Source: Streptomyces sp. MspMP-M5 | GTDB lineage: Bacteria > Actinomycetota > Actinomycetes > Streptomycetales > Streptomycetaceae | Length of the DNA: 64,000 nt | Reading direction: 5' to 3' | Assembly (NCBI RefSeq): GCF_000373585.1 | Contig: NZ_KB891882.1 | Span: 1-64,000, forward strand | Shown here: in pieces, positions 19,128-28,337 of the stretch | Numbering within the stretch: the first letter of the stretch is position 1 | Layout: every line of letters begins with the position of its first letter | The notes under the pieces: generated by a model | The model's input: only the letters and a program-made list of their open reading frames with translations | The model's database searches: none | Told to the model about the DNA's origin: nothing | Program-made: the position numbers and the translations under genes

Positions 19128-19979
19128 TCACGGTGAGGGGGAGGGCGGTGCCGCCGGTGGGGGCGGCTGGCAGGTCGGGCACCAGTAGGTGATGCGTTCC
19201 TCGGCGGTGGGGTCCTGGTCGGCGGTACGGACGGGGGTGCCGCAGCGCAGACAGGGGCGGCCGGCGCGGCCGTAGACCCACAGCCGGCGGTCGGGGCGGG
19301 CTCCCCCACTGCCCTCGAACGGGCGTGGGCGGTACCCCCACGGAGTGGTGATCCGGGCGGGGCGGTTCTTGTTGGCCTCCAGGAGCTTTCTGGCGAGCGC
19401 CGGGGCGCGCTCGGGGGCGGTGAGGCGGCCGACCGGGAGCCAGGGGGAGGCGCCGAGCAGGAAGCACAGCTCGGATTTGTAGACATTGCCGATGCCGGCG
19501 AGGTTGCGCTGGTCGAGCAGGGCCTCGCCGAGGGGCCGTTCGGGCACGGCGAGCAGCCGGCGCAGAGCCTCCGCGGGATCCCAGTCCGGGCCCAGCAGAT
19601 CGGGGCCGAGATGGCCGGTGGCCCGGGACTCGTCGGCGGTGCGCAGGAGTTCCAGGACCGGGAGGCGGTAGCCGACGGCGGTGTGCGCGGCGGTGCCGAG
19701 GACCGCCCGGATCTGGTGCGCGGGGCCGCCGCGCCAGCGCTCGGCCGGGGCGTAGATCTTCCACGCGCCGTCCATCCGCAGATGGGAGTGGAGCGTGAGG
19801 CCACCCTCGAAGCGGGTGAGCAGATGCTTGCCGCGGGGCACCACCGCGAGCACCGTGCGGCCGGTGAGGTCCACCGTGGCCAGACGGGGGACGCGCAGGT
19901 CGCAGCGGGTCAGCGGGCTGCCGGCCAGCGCCTGGTCGAGACGCTGCGCCAGCCGCCAGACGGTGTCGCCTTCGGGCAT
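19128..19979 (-). CDS. nei: Nei/Fpg-family DNA glycosylase (endonuclease VIII-like)
   Basis: The 283-aa bifunctional base-excision enzyme removes oxidised bases. The protein begins MPEGDTVWRLA, so Pro2 (Schiff-base nucleophile) and Glu3 are in place; this fixes the start at 19979 rather than the upstream ATG. The H2TH region contains QRNLAGIGNVYKSE, and the C-terminus has a zinc finger CLRCG-x18-CPTCQ type. The MPEGDTV start and this finger favour the Nei2-like actinobacterial group over MutM. It lies 109 bp downstream of lhr on the same strand. A CATGAT hexamer 6 nt before the ATG could drive a leaderless mRNA. Confidence 0.93.
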   Translation of the reverse strand: MPEGDTVWRLAQRLDQALAGSPLTRCDLRVPRLATVDLTGRTVLAVVPRGKHLLTRFEGGLTLHSHLRMDGAWKIYAPAERWRGGPAHQIRAVLGTAAHTAVGYRLPVLELLRTADESRATGHLGPDLLGPDWDPAEALRRLLAVPERPLGEALLDQRNLAGIGNVYKSELCFLLGASPWLPVGRLTAPERAPALARKLLEANKNRPARITTPWGYRPRPFEGSGGARPDRRLWVYGRAGRPCLRCGTPVRTADQDPTAEERITYWCPTCQPPPPAAPPSPSP

Positions 19980-20088
19980 GGGGCCATCATGCACCGGCGG
20001 GTGGTGGCGGGCGCCGAGCGCCGGACGCCGGGCGGGCGTGCCCGACCCGGCCCTGCTCGTCCCGGACCGGTGCCCGCCGCTGCCTGGG

Positions 20089-23000
20089 TCAGCCGCGCAG
20101 CCGCAGGCCCCTAGGTGTCGGGTGGAAGCCCGCGGCCTCCAGGACCGGCGCGAAGGGGGAGGTGAGGGCGGCGGTGCCGTTGATGCGCTCGGTGGTGAGG
20201 GTGCCGACGGCGCCGGCCCGGGCGGCGTCGGTGAGGGCTTCCACGGCGGAGCGGAGACGGGCGTCGGCGGCGGCCTCGGCAGGGTCGGGGCTCAGGGGCC
20301 ATATCAGCAGGGTCTTGCCGCCGCGCTCCAGATAGAGCGCCAGCTCGCCGTCGACCAGGACGACCAGGGAGCCCGCCTTGCGGCCCGGTTTGTGGGTGGC
20401 CCCCTCGGGCGGCTCGGGCCAGGACAGGGCGGCGCCGTAGGCGTTGGCAGGGTCGGCGGCGGCAAGGACCAGGGCGCGCGGTGGCCCGCCGCGGCGGGGC
20501 TGCCCCGGGCCGCCCTCCGGGAACGGGGCGTCGGCGCCGCGCTCGCGCTGGGTACTGATCGCGCGCAGCCGGTCCACCGCGCCGTCCATCGCGAACTGGG
20601 CGGCGCCCAGCCCCTCGACGACATAGCCACGGCGGGCCTGCCCGGACTCCTCGAAGACGGACAGCACGCGATACGCGGCGGAGAAGCCGCCGGCGACCCC
20701 CTCGGCGGCGACCGCGCCGCGGGTGACGATGCCGTGCCGGTCCAGGAGCGTACGGGCCAGGGCGTGGGCGCGGTGGGTCGGATCGGGCTCGGGGGCGGGC
20801 AGCAGCGACCAGCGGCCGCCGACCGTCGGCGGGCCGGAGCGGGAGGCCGTGGGGCGGGCGGCCGCGGTCAGCGTGCCGTACCGGCCCCGGGGGACGGCGC
20901 GGCGGGCGCGGTGGGCCGTGGAGCCCGCGGTACGGCCCGAGCCCAGCAGGGCGCGCAGCGGGGCCAGGGTGTCGTTGGTGAGCCGGCCCGACCAGGCCAG
21001 CTCCCACAGGGCGTCGGCGAGCTGCGGATCGGTGGCGTCCGGGTGGGTGGTGGCGCGGACCTGGTCGGCGATCTGCCGGAAGAACAGGCCGTACCCGGGG
21101 GCGAGGGCGGCGAGCAGCGACTCGTGCAGCGCGGAGAGCTCCAGGGGCAGCGGGGGCGGGAGCAGCAGCGGCGCGGCGTCGGCGAGATGGAGGGAGAGCC
21201 AGCCGTCCTTGCCGGGCAGCGCGCCGGCGCCGGCCCAGAGCACCTCGCCGGTGGCGGTCAGCTCGTCCAGCAGGGCCGGGGTGTAGCCGCCGACCCGGGA
21301 CGGCAGGATCAGCTTCTCCAGGGCGGAGGCCGGCACCGGGGCGCCCTGGAGCTGCTCGACGGCGCGGACCAGGCCGTCGATGCCGCGCAGTCCGGAGGCG
21401 GAGGCGGCGACCGGTGGCGCGGGCGCACCGGCGGCCGGTGCCGGGCGCGGCGCGCCGACGTGCTGCCACTGGGGGAGGAAGGCGGCCAGCGCGGCGGGCG
21501 GCACCGGCTCCAGCTCCTCGCGCAGCGCGGCCAGCGAGCGGCGGCGCAGCCGGCGCAGCACCTGGGCGTCGCACCATTCCTGGCCGATGCCCTCCGGGTG
21601 GAACTCGCCCTGGACGAGACGGCCGGCGGCGGCCAGGCGGTGCAGGGCGCCGTCGGTGACGGCGGTGCCGAGGCCGAAGCGGGCGGCGGCCTGCTCGGAG
21701 GTGAACGGGCCGTGGGTGCGGGCATAACGGGACAGCAGATCGCCCAGCGGGTCCTTGACCGGTTCGGTGAACGACTCGGGGACGCCGACCGGGAGTGCGG
21801 TGCCCAGGGCGTCCCGGAGCCGGCCGGCGTCTTCGACGGCGGCCCAGTGCTCGGCGCCGGCGATCCGCACCCGGATGGCGCGCCGGGCGGCGGCCAGCTC
21901 CGCGGCCCAGGCCGGCTCCGCGCCGCGCTCGGCCAGCTCGGCGTCGGTCAGCGGCCCGAGCAGCCGCAGGACGTCGGCGACGCCCTCGACGTCCTTGACG
22001 CGGCGGTCCTCGGTGCGCCACTGCAGCTCGGCCTCCAGCTCCGCCAGCACCCGGGCGTCCAGCAGCTCGCGCAGCTCGGCCCGGCCCAGCAGCTCGGCCA
22101 GCAGCCGGGAGTCCAGGGACAGCGCGGCGGCGCGGCGCTCGGCGAGCGGGGAGTCGCCCTCGTAGAGGAACTGGGCGACATAGCCGAAGAGCAGGGAGCG
22201 GGCGAACGGGGACGGCTCCGGGGTCGTGACCTCCACCAGGCGGACCCGGCGGGCCTCGATGTCGGCCATCAGCTCCGTCAGACCGGGGACGTCGAAGACG
22301 TCCTGGAGGCACTCGCGGACCGCCTCCAGGACGATCGGGAACGAGCCGAACTCACTGGCCACCTGGAGGAGTTGGGCGGCGCGCTGGCGCTGCTGCCACA
22401 GCGGGGTGCGCTTGCCGGGGCTGCGGCGGGGCAGCAGCAGGGCACGGGCCGCGCACTCCCGGAAACGGGAGGCGAACAGCGCGGAGCCGCCGACCTGGTC
22501 CGTGACGAGCTGGTCGACCTCGCCGTGCTCGAAGACCACGTCGGCGGCGCCCACCGGGGACTGCTCGGGGTCGTACTCCGCGCGGTCCGCGGCGCCGAAG
22601 CCGCCGTCGCCGTCGAGGAGGTCCAGGCCCATCAGGTCGGCGTCCGGGAGCCGCAGCACGATGCCGTCGTCGGCGTGCATCACCTGGGCGTCCAGGCCGT
22701 AGCGCTCGGCGAGGCGGGCGCCCAGGGCCAGTGCCCAGGGGGCGTGCACCTGCGCGCCGAAGGGGGAGTGGATGACGACGCGCCAGTCGCCCAGCTCGTC
22801 CCGGAAGCGCTCGACGACGATGGTGCGGTCGTCCGGGACATGGCCGCAGGACTGGCGCTGCTCGGCGAGATAGGCCAGGACGTTGGAGACCGCCCGGCCG
22901 TCGAGCCCGGCGGCTGTGAGCCGGGCGCCGGCGTCCCCGGGGGAGAGCGCACCGATCTCCCGGAGGAACGCGCCCAGCGCGCGGCCCAGTTCGAGCGGGC

Positions 23001-24834
23001 GGCCGAGCTGGTCGCCCTTCCAGAACGGCAGCCGGCCGGGCACCCCGGGGGCGGGGGTGACCAGGACGCGGTCGCGGGTGATGTCCTCGATGCGCCAGGA
23101 CGTCGTGCCGAGGGTGAAGACGTCGCCCACGCGGGATTCGTAGACCATCTCCTCGTCGAGCTCTCCGACCCGTCTCCCGCCGCCCTTGGCGGAGCTCTCG
23201 CCGGCGAGGAAGACGCCGAACAGCCCGCGGTCCGGGATCGTGCCGCCGGACGTGACGGCCAGCCGCTGGGCACCGGGGCGGCCGGTGACGGTCTGCGCGA
23301 CGCGGTCCCAGACCAGGCGCGGGCGCAGCTCGGCGAAGGCGTCGGACGGATAGCGCCCGGCGAGCATGTCCAGCACGGCGGTGAAGGCGGACTCCGGGAG
23401 CGCGGTGAACGGGGCCGCCCGGCGGACCACCGCGAGCATCTCCTCGACGTCCCAGGTGTCCAACGCGGCCATCGCGACCAGCTGTTGGGCCAGCACGTCC
23501 AGCGGATTGGCGGGCACCCGCAGCGCCTCGATGGCGCCCGAGCGCATCCGTTCGGTGACCACCGCGGCCTGCACCAGATCGCCGCGGTACTTGGGGAAGA
23601 CGATGCCCTTGGACACCGCGCCGACCTGGTGGCCGGCCCGGCCCACCCGCTGGAGACCGGAGGCCACCGACGGCGGCGACTCCACCTGGACGACCAGGTC
23701 GACGGCGCCCATGTCGATGCCCAGCTCCAGACTGGACGTGGCGACCACCGCCGGCAGCCGGCCGGCCTTGAGATCCTCCTCCACAAGGGCCCGCTGCTCC
23801 TTGGACACCGAGCCGTGGTGGGCGCGGGCCAGCAGCGGCGGGGCGCCCCTGGCAGCGCCGGCCTCGGCCATCAGCTCGGCGGGAGAGTGGTGCTCCGGAA
23901 GCGGCTCGCCCATGGCGCGCTCGTAGGCGATCTCGTTGAGGCGGTTGCACAAACGCTCGGCGAGGCGGCGGGAGTTGGCGAAGACGATCGTGGAGCGGTG
24001 GGCCTGGACGAGATCGGCGATCCGCTCCTCGACCTGCGGCCAGATGGACGGCTTCTCGCCCGTCTCGCCCTCCTGGACGGGGGCGCTGCCGAGCTTTCCC
24101 ATGTCCTCCACCGGGACGACCACCGAGAGGTCGAACCGCTTGCCGGAAGGCGGCTGGACGATCTCCACCCGGCGCCGCGGCGACAGATAGCGCGCCACCT
24201 CCGCCACCGGGCGGACCGTCGCGGAGAGCCCGATCCGGCGTGCCGGGCGGTCGAGCAGCTCGTCTAGCCGCTCCAGGGACAGCGCCAGATGGGCGCCGCG
24301 CTTGGTGCCGGCGACCGCGTGCACCTCGTCCAGGATGACTGTCTCGACGCCGGCCAGCGCCTCCCGGGCGGCGGAGGTCAGCATCAGGAACAGCGACTCG
24401 GGCGTGGTGATGAGGATGTCCGGCGGGCGGGTGGCCAGCGCGCGGCGCTCGGCGGCCGGGGTGTCGCCGGAGCGGATGGCGACGCGGAGGTCCGGCTCCG
24501 GCAGCCCGAGGCGGACCGACTCCTGGCGGATCCCCGTCAGCGGGCTGCGCAGATTCCGCTCCACGTCGACCGCGAGGGCCTTCAGGGGCGAGACGTACAG
24601 CACCCGGCAGCGCTTCTTGGGCTCGGCCGGCGGCGGGGTGCTCGCCAGCGCGTCCAGCGACGCCAGGAACGCGGCCAGCGTCTTGCCGGAGCCCGTCGGC
24701 GCCACCACCAGGACGTCGGAGCCCGCGGCGATGGCCCGCCAGGCGCCCTCCTGCGCGGCGGTGGGCGCGCTGAACGCCCCGGCGAACCAGCCGCGGGTCG
24801 CGGGCGAGAACGAATCGAGCGCTGCCTCGGTCAT
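20089..24834 (-). CDS. lhr: Lhr large helicase-related protein (Lhr-core plus C-terminal domain)
   Basis: The 1581-aa superfamily-2 ATP-dependent DNA helicase is the full-length type. Motif I is PTGSGKTLAAFL (residues about 43-54), motif II is LDEVHAV (DEVH), motif III is GLSATV, and the C-terminal RecA lobe has SSLELGIDMG and QRVGRAGHQ. The Lhr winged-helix and beta-barrel core follow (to about 860), then an about 700-residue C-terminal domain. Mycobacterial Lhr unwinds RNA:DNA hybrids and is DNA-damage-induced; repair here is inferred. Start 24834 (MTEAALDSF) is chosen over 24843 because CACGAT lies 7 nt upstream and no Shine-Dalgarno exists. Divergent from the AraC gene; nei follows in the same direction. 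Confidence 0.94.
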   Translation of the reverse strand: MTEAALDSFSPATRGWFAGAFSAPTAAQEGAWRAIAAGSDVLVVAPTGSGKTLAAFLASLDALASTPPPAEPKKRCRVLYVSPLKALAVDVERNLRSPLTGIRQESVRLGLPEPDLRVAIRSGDTPAAERRALATRPPDILITTPESLFLMLTSAAREALAGVETVILDEVHAVAGTKRGAHLALSLERLDELLDRPARRIGLSATVRPVAEVARYLSPRRRVEIVQPPSGKRFDLSVVVPVEDMGKLGSAPVQEGETGEKPSIWPQVEERIADLVQAHRSTIVFANSRRLAERLCNRLNEIAYERAMGEPLPEHHSPAELMAEAGAARGAPPLLARAHHGSVSKEQRALVEEDLKAGRLPAVVATSSLELGIDMGAVDLVVQVESPPSVASGLQRVGRAGHQVGAVSKGIVFPKYRGDLVQAAVVTERMRSGAIEALRVPANPLDVLAQQLVAMAALDTWDVEEMLAVVRRAAPFTALPESAFTAVLDMLAGRYPSDAFAELRPRLVWDRVAQTVTGRPGAQRLAVTSGGTIPDRGLFGVFLAGESSAKGGGRRVGELDEEMVYESRVGDVFTLGTTSWRIEDITRDRVLVTPAPGVPGRLPFWKGDQLGRPLELGRALGAFLREIGALSPGDAGARLTAAGLDGRAVSNVLAYLAEQRQSCGHVPDDRTIVVERFRDELGDWRVVIHSPFGAQVHAPWALALGARLAERYGLDAQVMHADDGIVLRLPDADLMGLDLLDGDGGFGAADRAEYDPEQSPVGAADVVFEHGEVDQLVTDQVGGSALFASRFRECAARALLLPRRSPGKRTPLWQQRQRAAQLLQVASEFGSFPIVLEAVRECLQDVFDVPGLTELMADIEARRVRLVEVTTPEPSPFARSLLFGYVAQFLYEGDSPLAERRAAALSLDSRLLAELLGRAELRELLDARVLAELEAELQWRTEDRRVKDVEGVADVLRLLGPLTDAELAERGAEPAWAAELAAARRAIRVRIAGAEHWAAVEDAGRLRDALGTALPVGVPESFTEPVKDPLGDLLSRYARTHGPFTSEQAAARFGLGTAVTDGALHRLAAAGRLVQGEFHPEGIGQEWCDAQVLRRLRRRSLAALREELEPVPPAALAAFLPQWQHVGAPRPAPAAGAPAPPVAASASGLRGIDGLVRAVEQLQGAPVPASALEKLILPSRVGGYTPALLDELTATGEVLWAGAGALPGKDGWLSLHLADAAPLLLPPPLPLELSALHESLLAALAPGYGLFFRQIADQVRATTHPDATDPQLADALWELAWSGRLTNDTLAPLRALLGSGRTAGSTAHRARRAVPRGRYGTLTAAARPTASRSGPPTVGGRWSLLPAPEPDPTHRAHALARTLLDRHGIVTRGAVAAEGVAGGFSAAYRVLSVFEESGQARRGYVVEGLGAAQFAMDGAVDRLRAISTQRERGADAPFPEGGPGQPRRGGPPRALVLAAADPANAYGAALSWPEPPEGATHKPGRKAGSLVVLVDGELALYLERGGKTLLIWPLSPDPAEAAADARLRSAVEALTDAARAGAVGTLTTERINGTAALTSPFAPVLEAAGFHPTPRGLRLRG

Positions 24835-24966
24835 GTTCCCCATCGTGCACCGGACCACTGACAATCGGTCCGGAGCCGGCCGGAGCCGCGCCGCGGACCG
24901 GCCCCGCGGCCGTCCAGGGTGCGGACGCCCCGCCGCCCGGCCGCCCGGCACCCGCACAATGAGGGC

Positions 24967-25866
24967 ATGGCCATGATCGACGCGGAGGGTGCGCGGACCG
25001 CGCCGCGGGCCCGCGACGAGTGGGCGCGCCACTGGCACCACCCCGGGCTGCCCGGCCTCGACCTGCTGCGCGCCCGCTACGTCCGGCACTCCTTCCCGCG
25101 CCACGCCCACGACGGCTATGTGCTGTGCGCGGTCACCTCCGGGATCGAGGCGATCGGCCTGCGGGACGGTGTCGTCCGGGCGGGCCCCGGCGCCATCGTG
25201 ATGATCAATCCGGAGGTGCCGCACACTGCACAGGCCGGCGCCCCCGAGGGCTGGGCCTACGCCACGCTCTACCCCTCTGCGGAACTCGTCGCCGGGATCG
25301 CCCGGGAGACCACCGGGCTGCGCGGCACCGCGGGCTTCGTCCGGACCGTCGCCGACGAGCCCGGCGTCGCCCGGCTGATCGCCGGTGTCCACCGGGCCGC
25401 CGAGGCCGGCAACACGCTGGCCGCCGACAGCCTGCTGCGCGGCGTCGTGGCCCGTCTGCTGCGCGGCCATGGGGGCGCGCTGCCGTCCCGCGTCGCCCCG
25501 TCGGCGGGCGCCCGTACCGCCGCCCGGGCCCGCACCGTCCTGGAGGAGCGGATGGCCGATCCGCCCACCCTGGAGGAACTCGCCTCGGAGCTGGGTACCG
25601 GGCCGTTCGCGCTGCTGCGGGCCTTCCGGGCCGTGTACGGGATGCCGCCGCACACCTGGCTCACCGACGCCCGGGTGCGGCGGGCGCGGCTGCTCCTGGA
25701 GGCCGGCACCCCGCCCTCCGAGGCGGCCGTGTCGGTCGGGTTCACCGACCAGCCGCACCTGAACCGGCACTTCACCCGGATCGTCGGGGTGCCGCCGGGC
25801 GCGTACCGGCGGGAGCGCGCGGCGGGCGCAAGAACGTACAAGACCGTGGGGGAGGCCGCCTCCTAG
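24967..25866 (+). CDS. AraC-family transcriptional regulator
   Basis: The 299-aa regulator has an N-terminal cupin-like AraC_binding domain (about residues 15-165: HSFPRHAHDGYVLCAVTSG, MINPEVPHTAQ) and a C-terminal double HTH (about 195-285: LEELASELGTGPFALLRAFR, SEAAVSVGFTDQPHLNRHF). Regulators of this type next to azlCD usually control the exporter. ATG 24967 follows CACAAT by 6 nt (leaderless); ATG 24973 instead has GAGGG 7 nt upstream. The start is therefore uncertain by two codons. The gene is divergent from lhr with a 132-bp gap. Confidence 0.88.
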   Translation: MAMIDAEGARTAPRARDEWARHWHHPGLPGLDLLRARYVRHSFPRHAHDGYVLCAVTSGIEAIGLRDGVVRAGPGAIVMINPEVPHTAQAGAPEGWAYATLYPSAELVAGIARETTGLRGTAGFVRTVADEPGVARLIAGVHRAAEAGNTLAADSLLRGVVARLLRGHGGALPSRVAPSAGARTAARARTVLEERMADPPTLEELASELGTGPFALLRAFRAVYGMPPHTWLTDARVRRARLLLEAGTPPSEAAVSVGFTDQPHLNRHFTRIVGVPPGAYRRERAAGARTYKTVGEAAS

Positions 25867-25869
25867 CCT
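25864..25869 (+). promoter_or_regulatory. -10 hexamer TAGCCT overlapping the araC-type stop codon
   Basis: TAGCCT includes the TAG stop codon of the AraC gene and ends 7 nt before the azlC GTG. It would give a leaderless azlCD transcript independent of the upstream gene. Confidence 0.5.
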
Positions 25870-25876
25870 CCGGGGC

Positions 25877-26797
25877 GTGGCAGAACACGCAGACAGCGCA
25901 GCGACCGCAGAGACAGCGCACCCCGTGCCCGTGGCGGCGGGGACCGATCCCGTACAGCGCGCGGAGATACGCACCGCCCGGGTCCGCGCCGTGGAACGAC
26001 CAGGCACCGGGGCCCATGGCGAACCACCGCCCGTGGCGGAGCGGCCCGACGCCGCCGTCATCCGGGACGCGCTCGGCGTCGGCGTCGCCGTGGGGCTGTC
26101 CGGCTTCGCCTTCGGTGTGACGGCCGCCGGCGCCGGGCTCTCCCTGTGGCAGAGCGGTGCCCTGAGCCTCCTGGTCTTCACCGGGGCCTCACAGTTCGCC
26201 CTGGTGGGCGCGCTCGCCGCGGGCGGCAACCCGTTCACCGCCGCGGCCGGCGCCCTCTTCCTGGGCGTCCGCAACGCCTTCTACGGGCTGCGGCTCTCCG
26301 CCGTCCTCGGCTACCGGGGCGCGGCCCGGCCGCTGGCCGCCCACTGGGTCATCGACGAGACCGCCGCCGTCACCCTGGCCCAGCCCGGCCGACGCAGCGC
26401 GCGGCTGGGCTTCACCGTCACCGGTCTGTCGCTGTACGTCCTGTGGAACCTCACGACGCTCGTCGGCGCCCTGGGGGCCCGGGCGCTCGGCGACACCGCC
26501 GCCTGGGGCCTGGACGCGGCCGTCCCCGCGGTCTTCGTGGCGCTGCTCGCGCCGATGCTGCGGACCGCCGTGGAACGGTGCACGGCCGGCCTCGCCGTAC
26601 TGCTGCTCATGGTGACGCTGCCGGTCCTGCCGGCGGGCGTGCCGGTGCTGCTCGCGGCGCTCGCCGCGCCCGCGGTCCTCGCCGTCCAGGGGCGGAGGCG
26701 GCGGACGTCCGCCCCACGGGAGACGGCCCCCGCCGGGCCGTCGCCACAGGAGCGGGCCGACGCGGACCGCGCCACTGCGGGGGAGGACCGGGCATGA
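25877..26797 (+). CDS. azlC: AzlC-family branched-chain amino acid exporter, large subunit
   Basis: The 306-aa membrane protein belongs to the LIV-E/AzlC family, which with AzlD exports branched-chain amino acids or analogues. After a poorly conserved hydrophilic N-terminus of about 60 residues come about seven hydrophobic segments, with the family motif TGASQFALVGALAAGGN and FLGVRNAFYGL. The C-terminal tail (about 275-306) is hydrophilic. The GTG at 25877 starts 11 nt after the AraC gene; starts nearer to the first membrane segment are possible. Its stop overlaps the azlD start (ATGA). Confidence 0.88.
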   Translation: MAEHADSAATAETAHPVPVAAGTDPVQRAEIRTARVRAVERPGTGAHGEPPPVAERPDAAVIRDALGVGVAVGLSGFAFGVTAAGAGLSLWQSGALSLLVFTGASQFALVGALAAGGNPFTAAAGALFLGVRNAFYGLRLSAVLGYRGAARPLAAHWVIDETAAVTLAQPGRRSARLGFTVTGLSLYVLWNLTTLVGALGARALGDTAAWGLDAAVPAVFVALLAPMLRTAVERCTAGLAVLLLMVTLPVLPAGVPVLLAALAAPAVLAVQGRRRRTSAPRETAPAGPSPQERADADRATAGEDRA

Positions 26798-27102
26798 ACA
26801 TCTGGATCTCGATCGGCGTCACCGCCGTCGGCTGCTACCTGGTCAAATTCCTCGGCCTGTCGGCGCCCGCTGGCGTCCTGGAACGCCCCCTCGTCAAGCG
26901 GCTGGCCGCGCTGCTCCCGGTGGCCCTGCTGGCCGCGCTGACCGCCCAGCAGACCTTCAGCGACGGCCGGCACCTGATGCTGGACGCCAAGGCCGCCGGG
27001 GTCGCCGCCGTCGTCGTGGCGCTGCTGCTGCGCGCCCCGTTCCTGCTGATAGTCGCCGTCGCGGTGGCCGTCACCGCGGGGGTGCGTGCCCTGGGCGGGT
27101 GA
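26794..27102 (+). CDS. azlD: AzlD-family transporter, small subunit
   Basis: The 102-aa protein has three to four membrane helices and is the usual partner of AzlC. The ATG overlaps the azlC stop codon (ATGA), and GGGGGAGG lies just upstream, so the two subunits are translationally coupled. Motifs LVKFLGLSAP and KRLAALLPVALLAALTAQQ fit the family. Confidence 0.9.
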   Translation: MNIWISIGVTAVGCYLVKFLGLSAPAGVLERPLVKRLAALLPVALLAALTAQQTFSDGRHLMLDAKAAGVAAVVVALLLRAPFLLIVAVAVAVTAGVRALGG

Positions 27103-27149
27103 CCGCTTCGACGGGCCGCCGCGGGGCCGGCGGCGCGGTCACCCGCCCG

Positions 27150-28073
27150 TCAGCCCAGTGGCCGCCCGTATGCCCGGAGTGTCAGCAGCGCCTCCAAGGT
27201 GACCATCGGGCGGCCCTCCAGCTCCGTACCGGGCGCCCAGAGGCGCCAGTTGACGGGCCATCCGCCGTCCTCCCCCTGGAGCGCGACGAGGTGGTCCAGG
27301 GCCCGGTCCATCTCCTGGTCGGTGAACCAGCCGCGGGCCAGTGAATCGGGCGCGGCCGCGAAGTCGTAGGCGAAGTGGTGCTCCCCGGGGGCGTACCCCT
27401 GCGGTACCGCGGCCTCGTCCGCCCGCTCCGGGTCCAGTACGACCAGCCCCTGCTCCCGTACCAGCCGGCCCAGCCGCCGCGCCGCCGCGGCCGCGCGCGG
27501 CCGGTCCGGGGCACCATCCAGGAACGCCACCGCCGCCGCGGCCTCGTAGGGATGGGTCCGCTCCAGGGACTCCACGGTCGCCCAGCAGTAGTCCGTGGCC
27601 CGGAACAGCCAGGCGTGCCATACCTGGTTGCGGTGCAGCAGCCCCACCACCGGGCCGGTCGCCAGCAGCGCGCTGGGCGGGGCGTCCACCACGGGGATCC
27701 AGGGCGCGGCCGGGTAGCCGCGCAAGGAGGGGTGCACCGCCGGCAGCGCCCCGTCCGGGGTCGAGATCCGCGTCAGGTAGCGGCAGATCCGCTCCACCCG
27801 GCGGCCGTCGCACCGCCCGATGCGGTCCAGGACCTTCAGCGCGTGCGCGGTGTGCAGCGGCTGGCTGACCGGGCCGCGCAGGTCGGGTTCCAGGGCGTGG
27901 CCGTAGCCGTCGTCGTCGTTGCGGTACGCGGTGAGCGCGGTCTCGACCGGGTCCGCGCCGCCGCCGAGGAAGTGGTACGCGAAGAGGCGCTGCTCCAGCA
28001 ACCGGGCGGTCAGCCAGACGAAGTGCTCGGCGCGCGCCAGAGGGGTCGCTGGGGGGCTTGCATTTTCGGCCAT
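27150..28073 (-). CDS. Terpene cyclase/prenyltransferase-repeat-like protein
   Basis: The 307-aa protein looks all-helical and contains a QGEDGGWPVNW segment near the C-terminus, which resembles the QW motif of squalene-cyclase and prenyltransferase alpha/alpha barrels. Other aromatic-rich segments (NDDDGYGHALEPDLRG, YLTRISTPDGALPAVHPSL) recur along the sequence. I see no DXDD catalytic motif, so enzymatic activity is unknown. The ATG at 28073 is chosen because TACGGT lies 6 nt upstream (leaderless type); the open frame further upstream overlaps leader-peptide sequence on the other strand. It converges on azlD. Confidence 0.65.
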   Translation of the reverse strand: MAENASPPATPLARAEHFVWLTARLLEQRLFAYHFLGGGADPVETALTAYRNDDDGYGHALEPDLRGPVSQPLHTAHALKVLDRIGRCDGRRVERICRYLTRISTPDGALPAVHPSLRGYPAAPWIPVVDAPPSALLATGPVVGLLHRNQVWHAWLFRATDYCWATVESLERTHPYEAAAAVAFLDGAPDRPRAAAAARRLGRLVREQGLVVLDPERADEAAVPQGYAPGEHHFAYDFAAAPDSLARGWFTDQEMDRALDHLVALQGEDGGWPVNWRLWAPGTELEGRPMVTLEALLTLRAYGRPLG

Positions 28074-28079
28074 GGCCCG

Positions 28080-28085
28080 ACCGTA
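28080..28085 (-). promoter_or_regulatory. -10 hexamer TACGGT for the cyclase-repeat-like gene
   Basis: On the minus strand TACGGT ends 6 nt before the ATG at 28073, and there is no Shine-Dalgarno sequence. This is the same arrangement as at the SMI1-like gene. Confidence 0.5.
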
Positions 28086-28235
28086 GGGGGCAGATCCCGC
28101 TGCGGTACGGGCACCGGGCCCGGTGCCCTCCCAGGGCGGGACCCTGGAGTCATGCGGTTGACGATCTCCGCGGCCGGTCGCGCGGGCGTCTCCAGGGGTG
28201 GACGGGGATTGCGGGTTCGCGGCGCGCATGCTGCA

Positions 28236-28337
28236 ATGCCGCGCGTGAGGAGTCAACTCCCGCTGCACCGGCGCCTGTTCCTGGACCTCGCACGGCTCGC
28301 CTCCGCGGTGTGTCGTCCGGCGGGCCGCCGACTCTGA
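28236..28337 (+). CDS. Putative Cys leader peptide (33 aa)
   Basis: This short ORF starts ATG and encodes 33 residues, including RRLFLDLARLASAVCRP near the C-terminus. The pattern RRxxLDLxRxAxxxCRP is the same as in the ORF at 40863-40949. It matches, from memory, short leader peptides seen upstream of sulfur-metabolism genes in streptomycetes. The Cys is the rare codon TGT followed by CGT. The next gene on this strand, a secreted beta-propeller, starts 298 bp downstream. No clear ribosome-binding site is seen; GTG 28245 is an alternative start. Confidence 0.6.
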   Translation: MPRVRSQLPLHRRLFLDLARLASAVCRPAGRRL

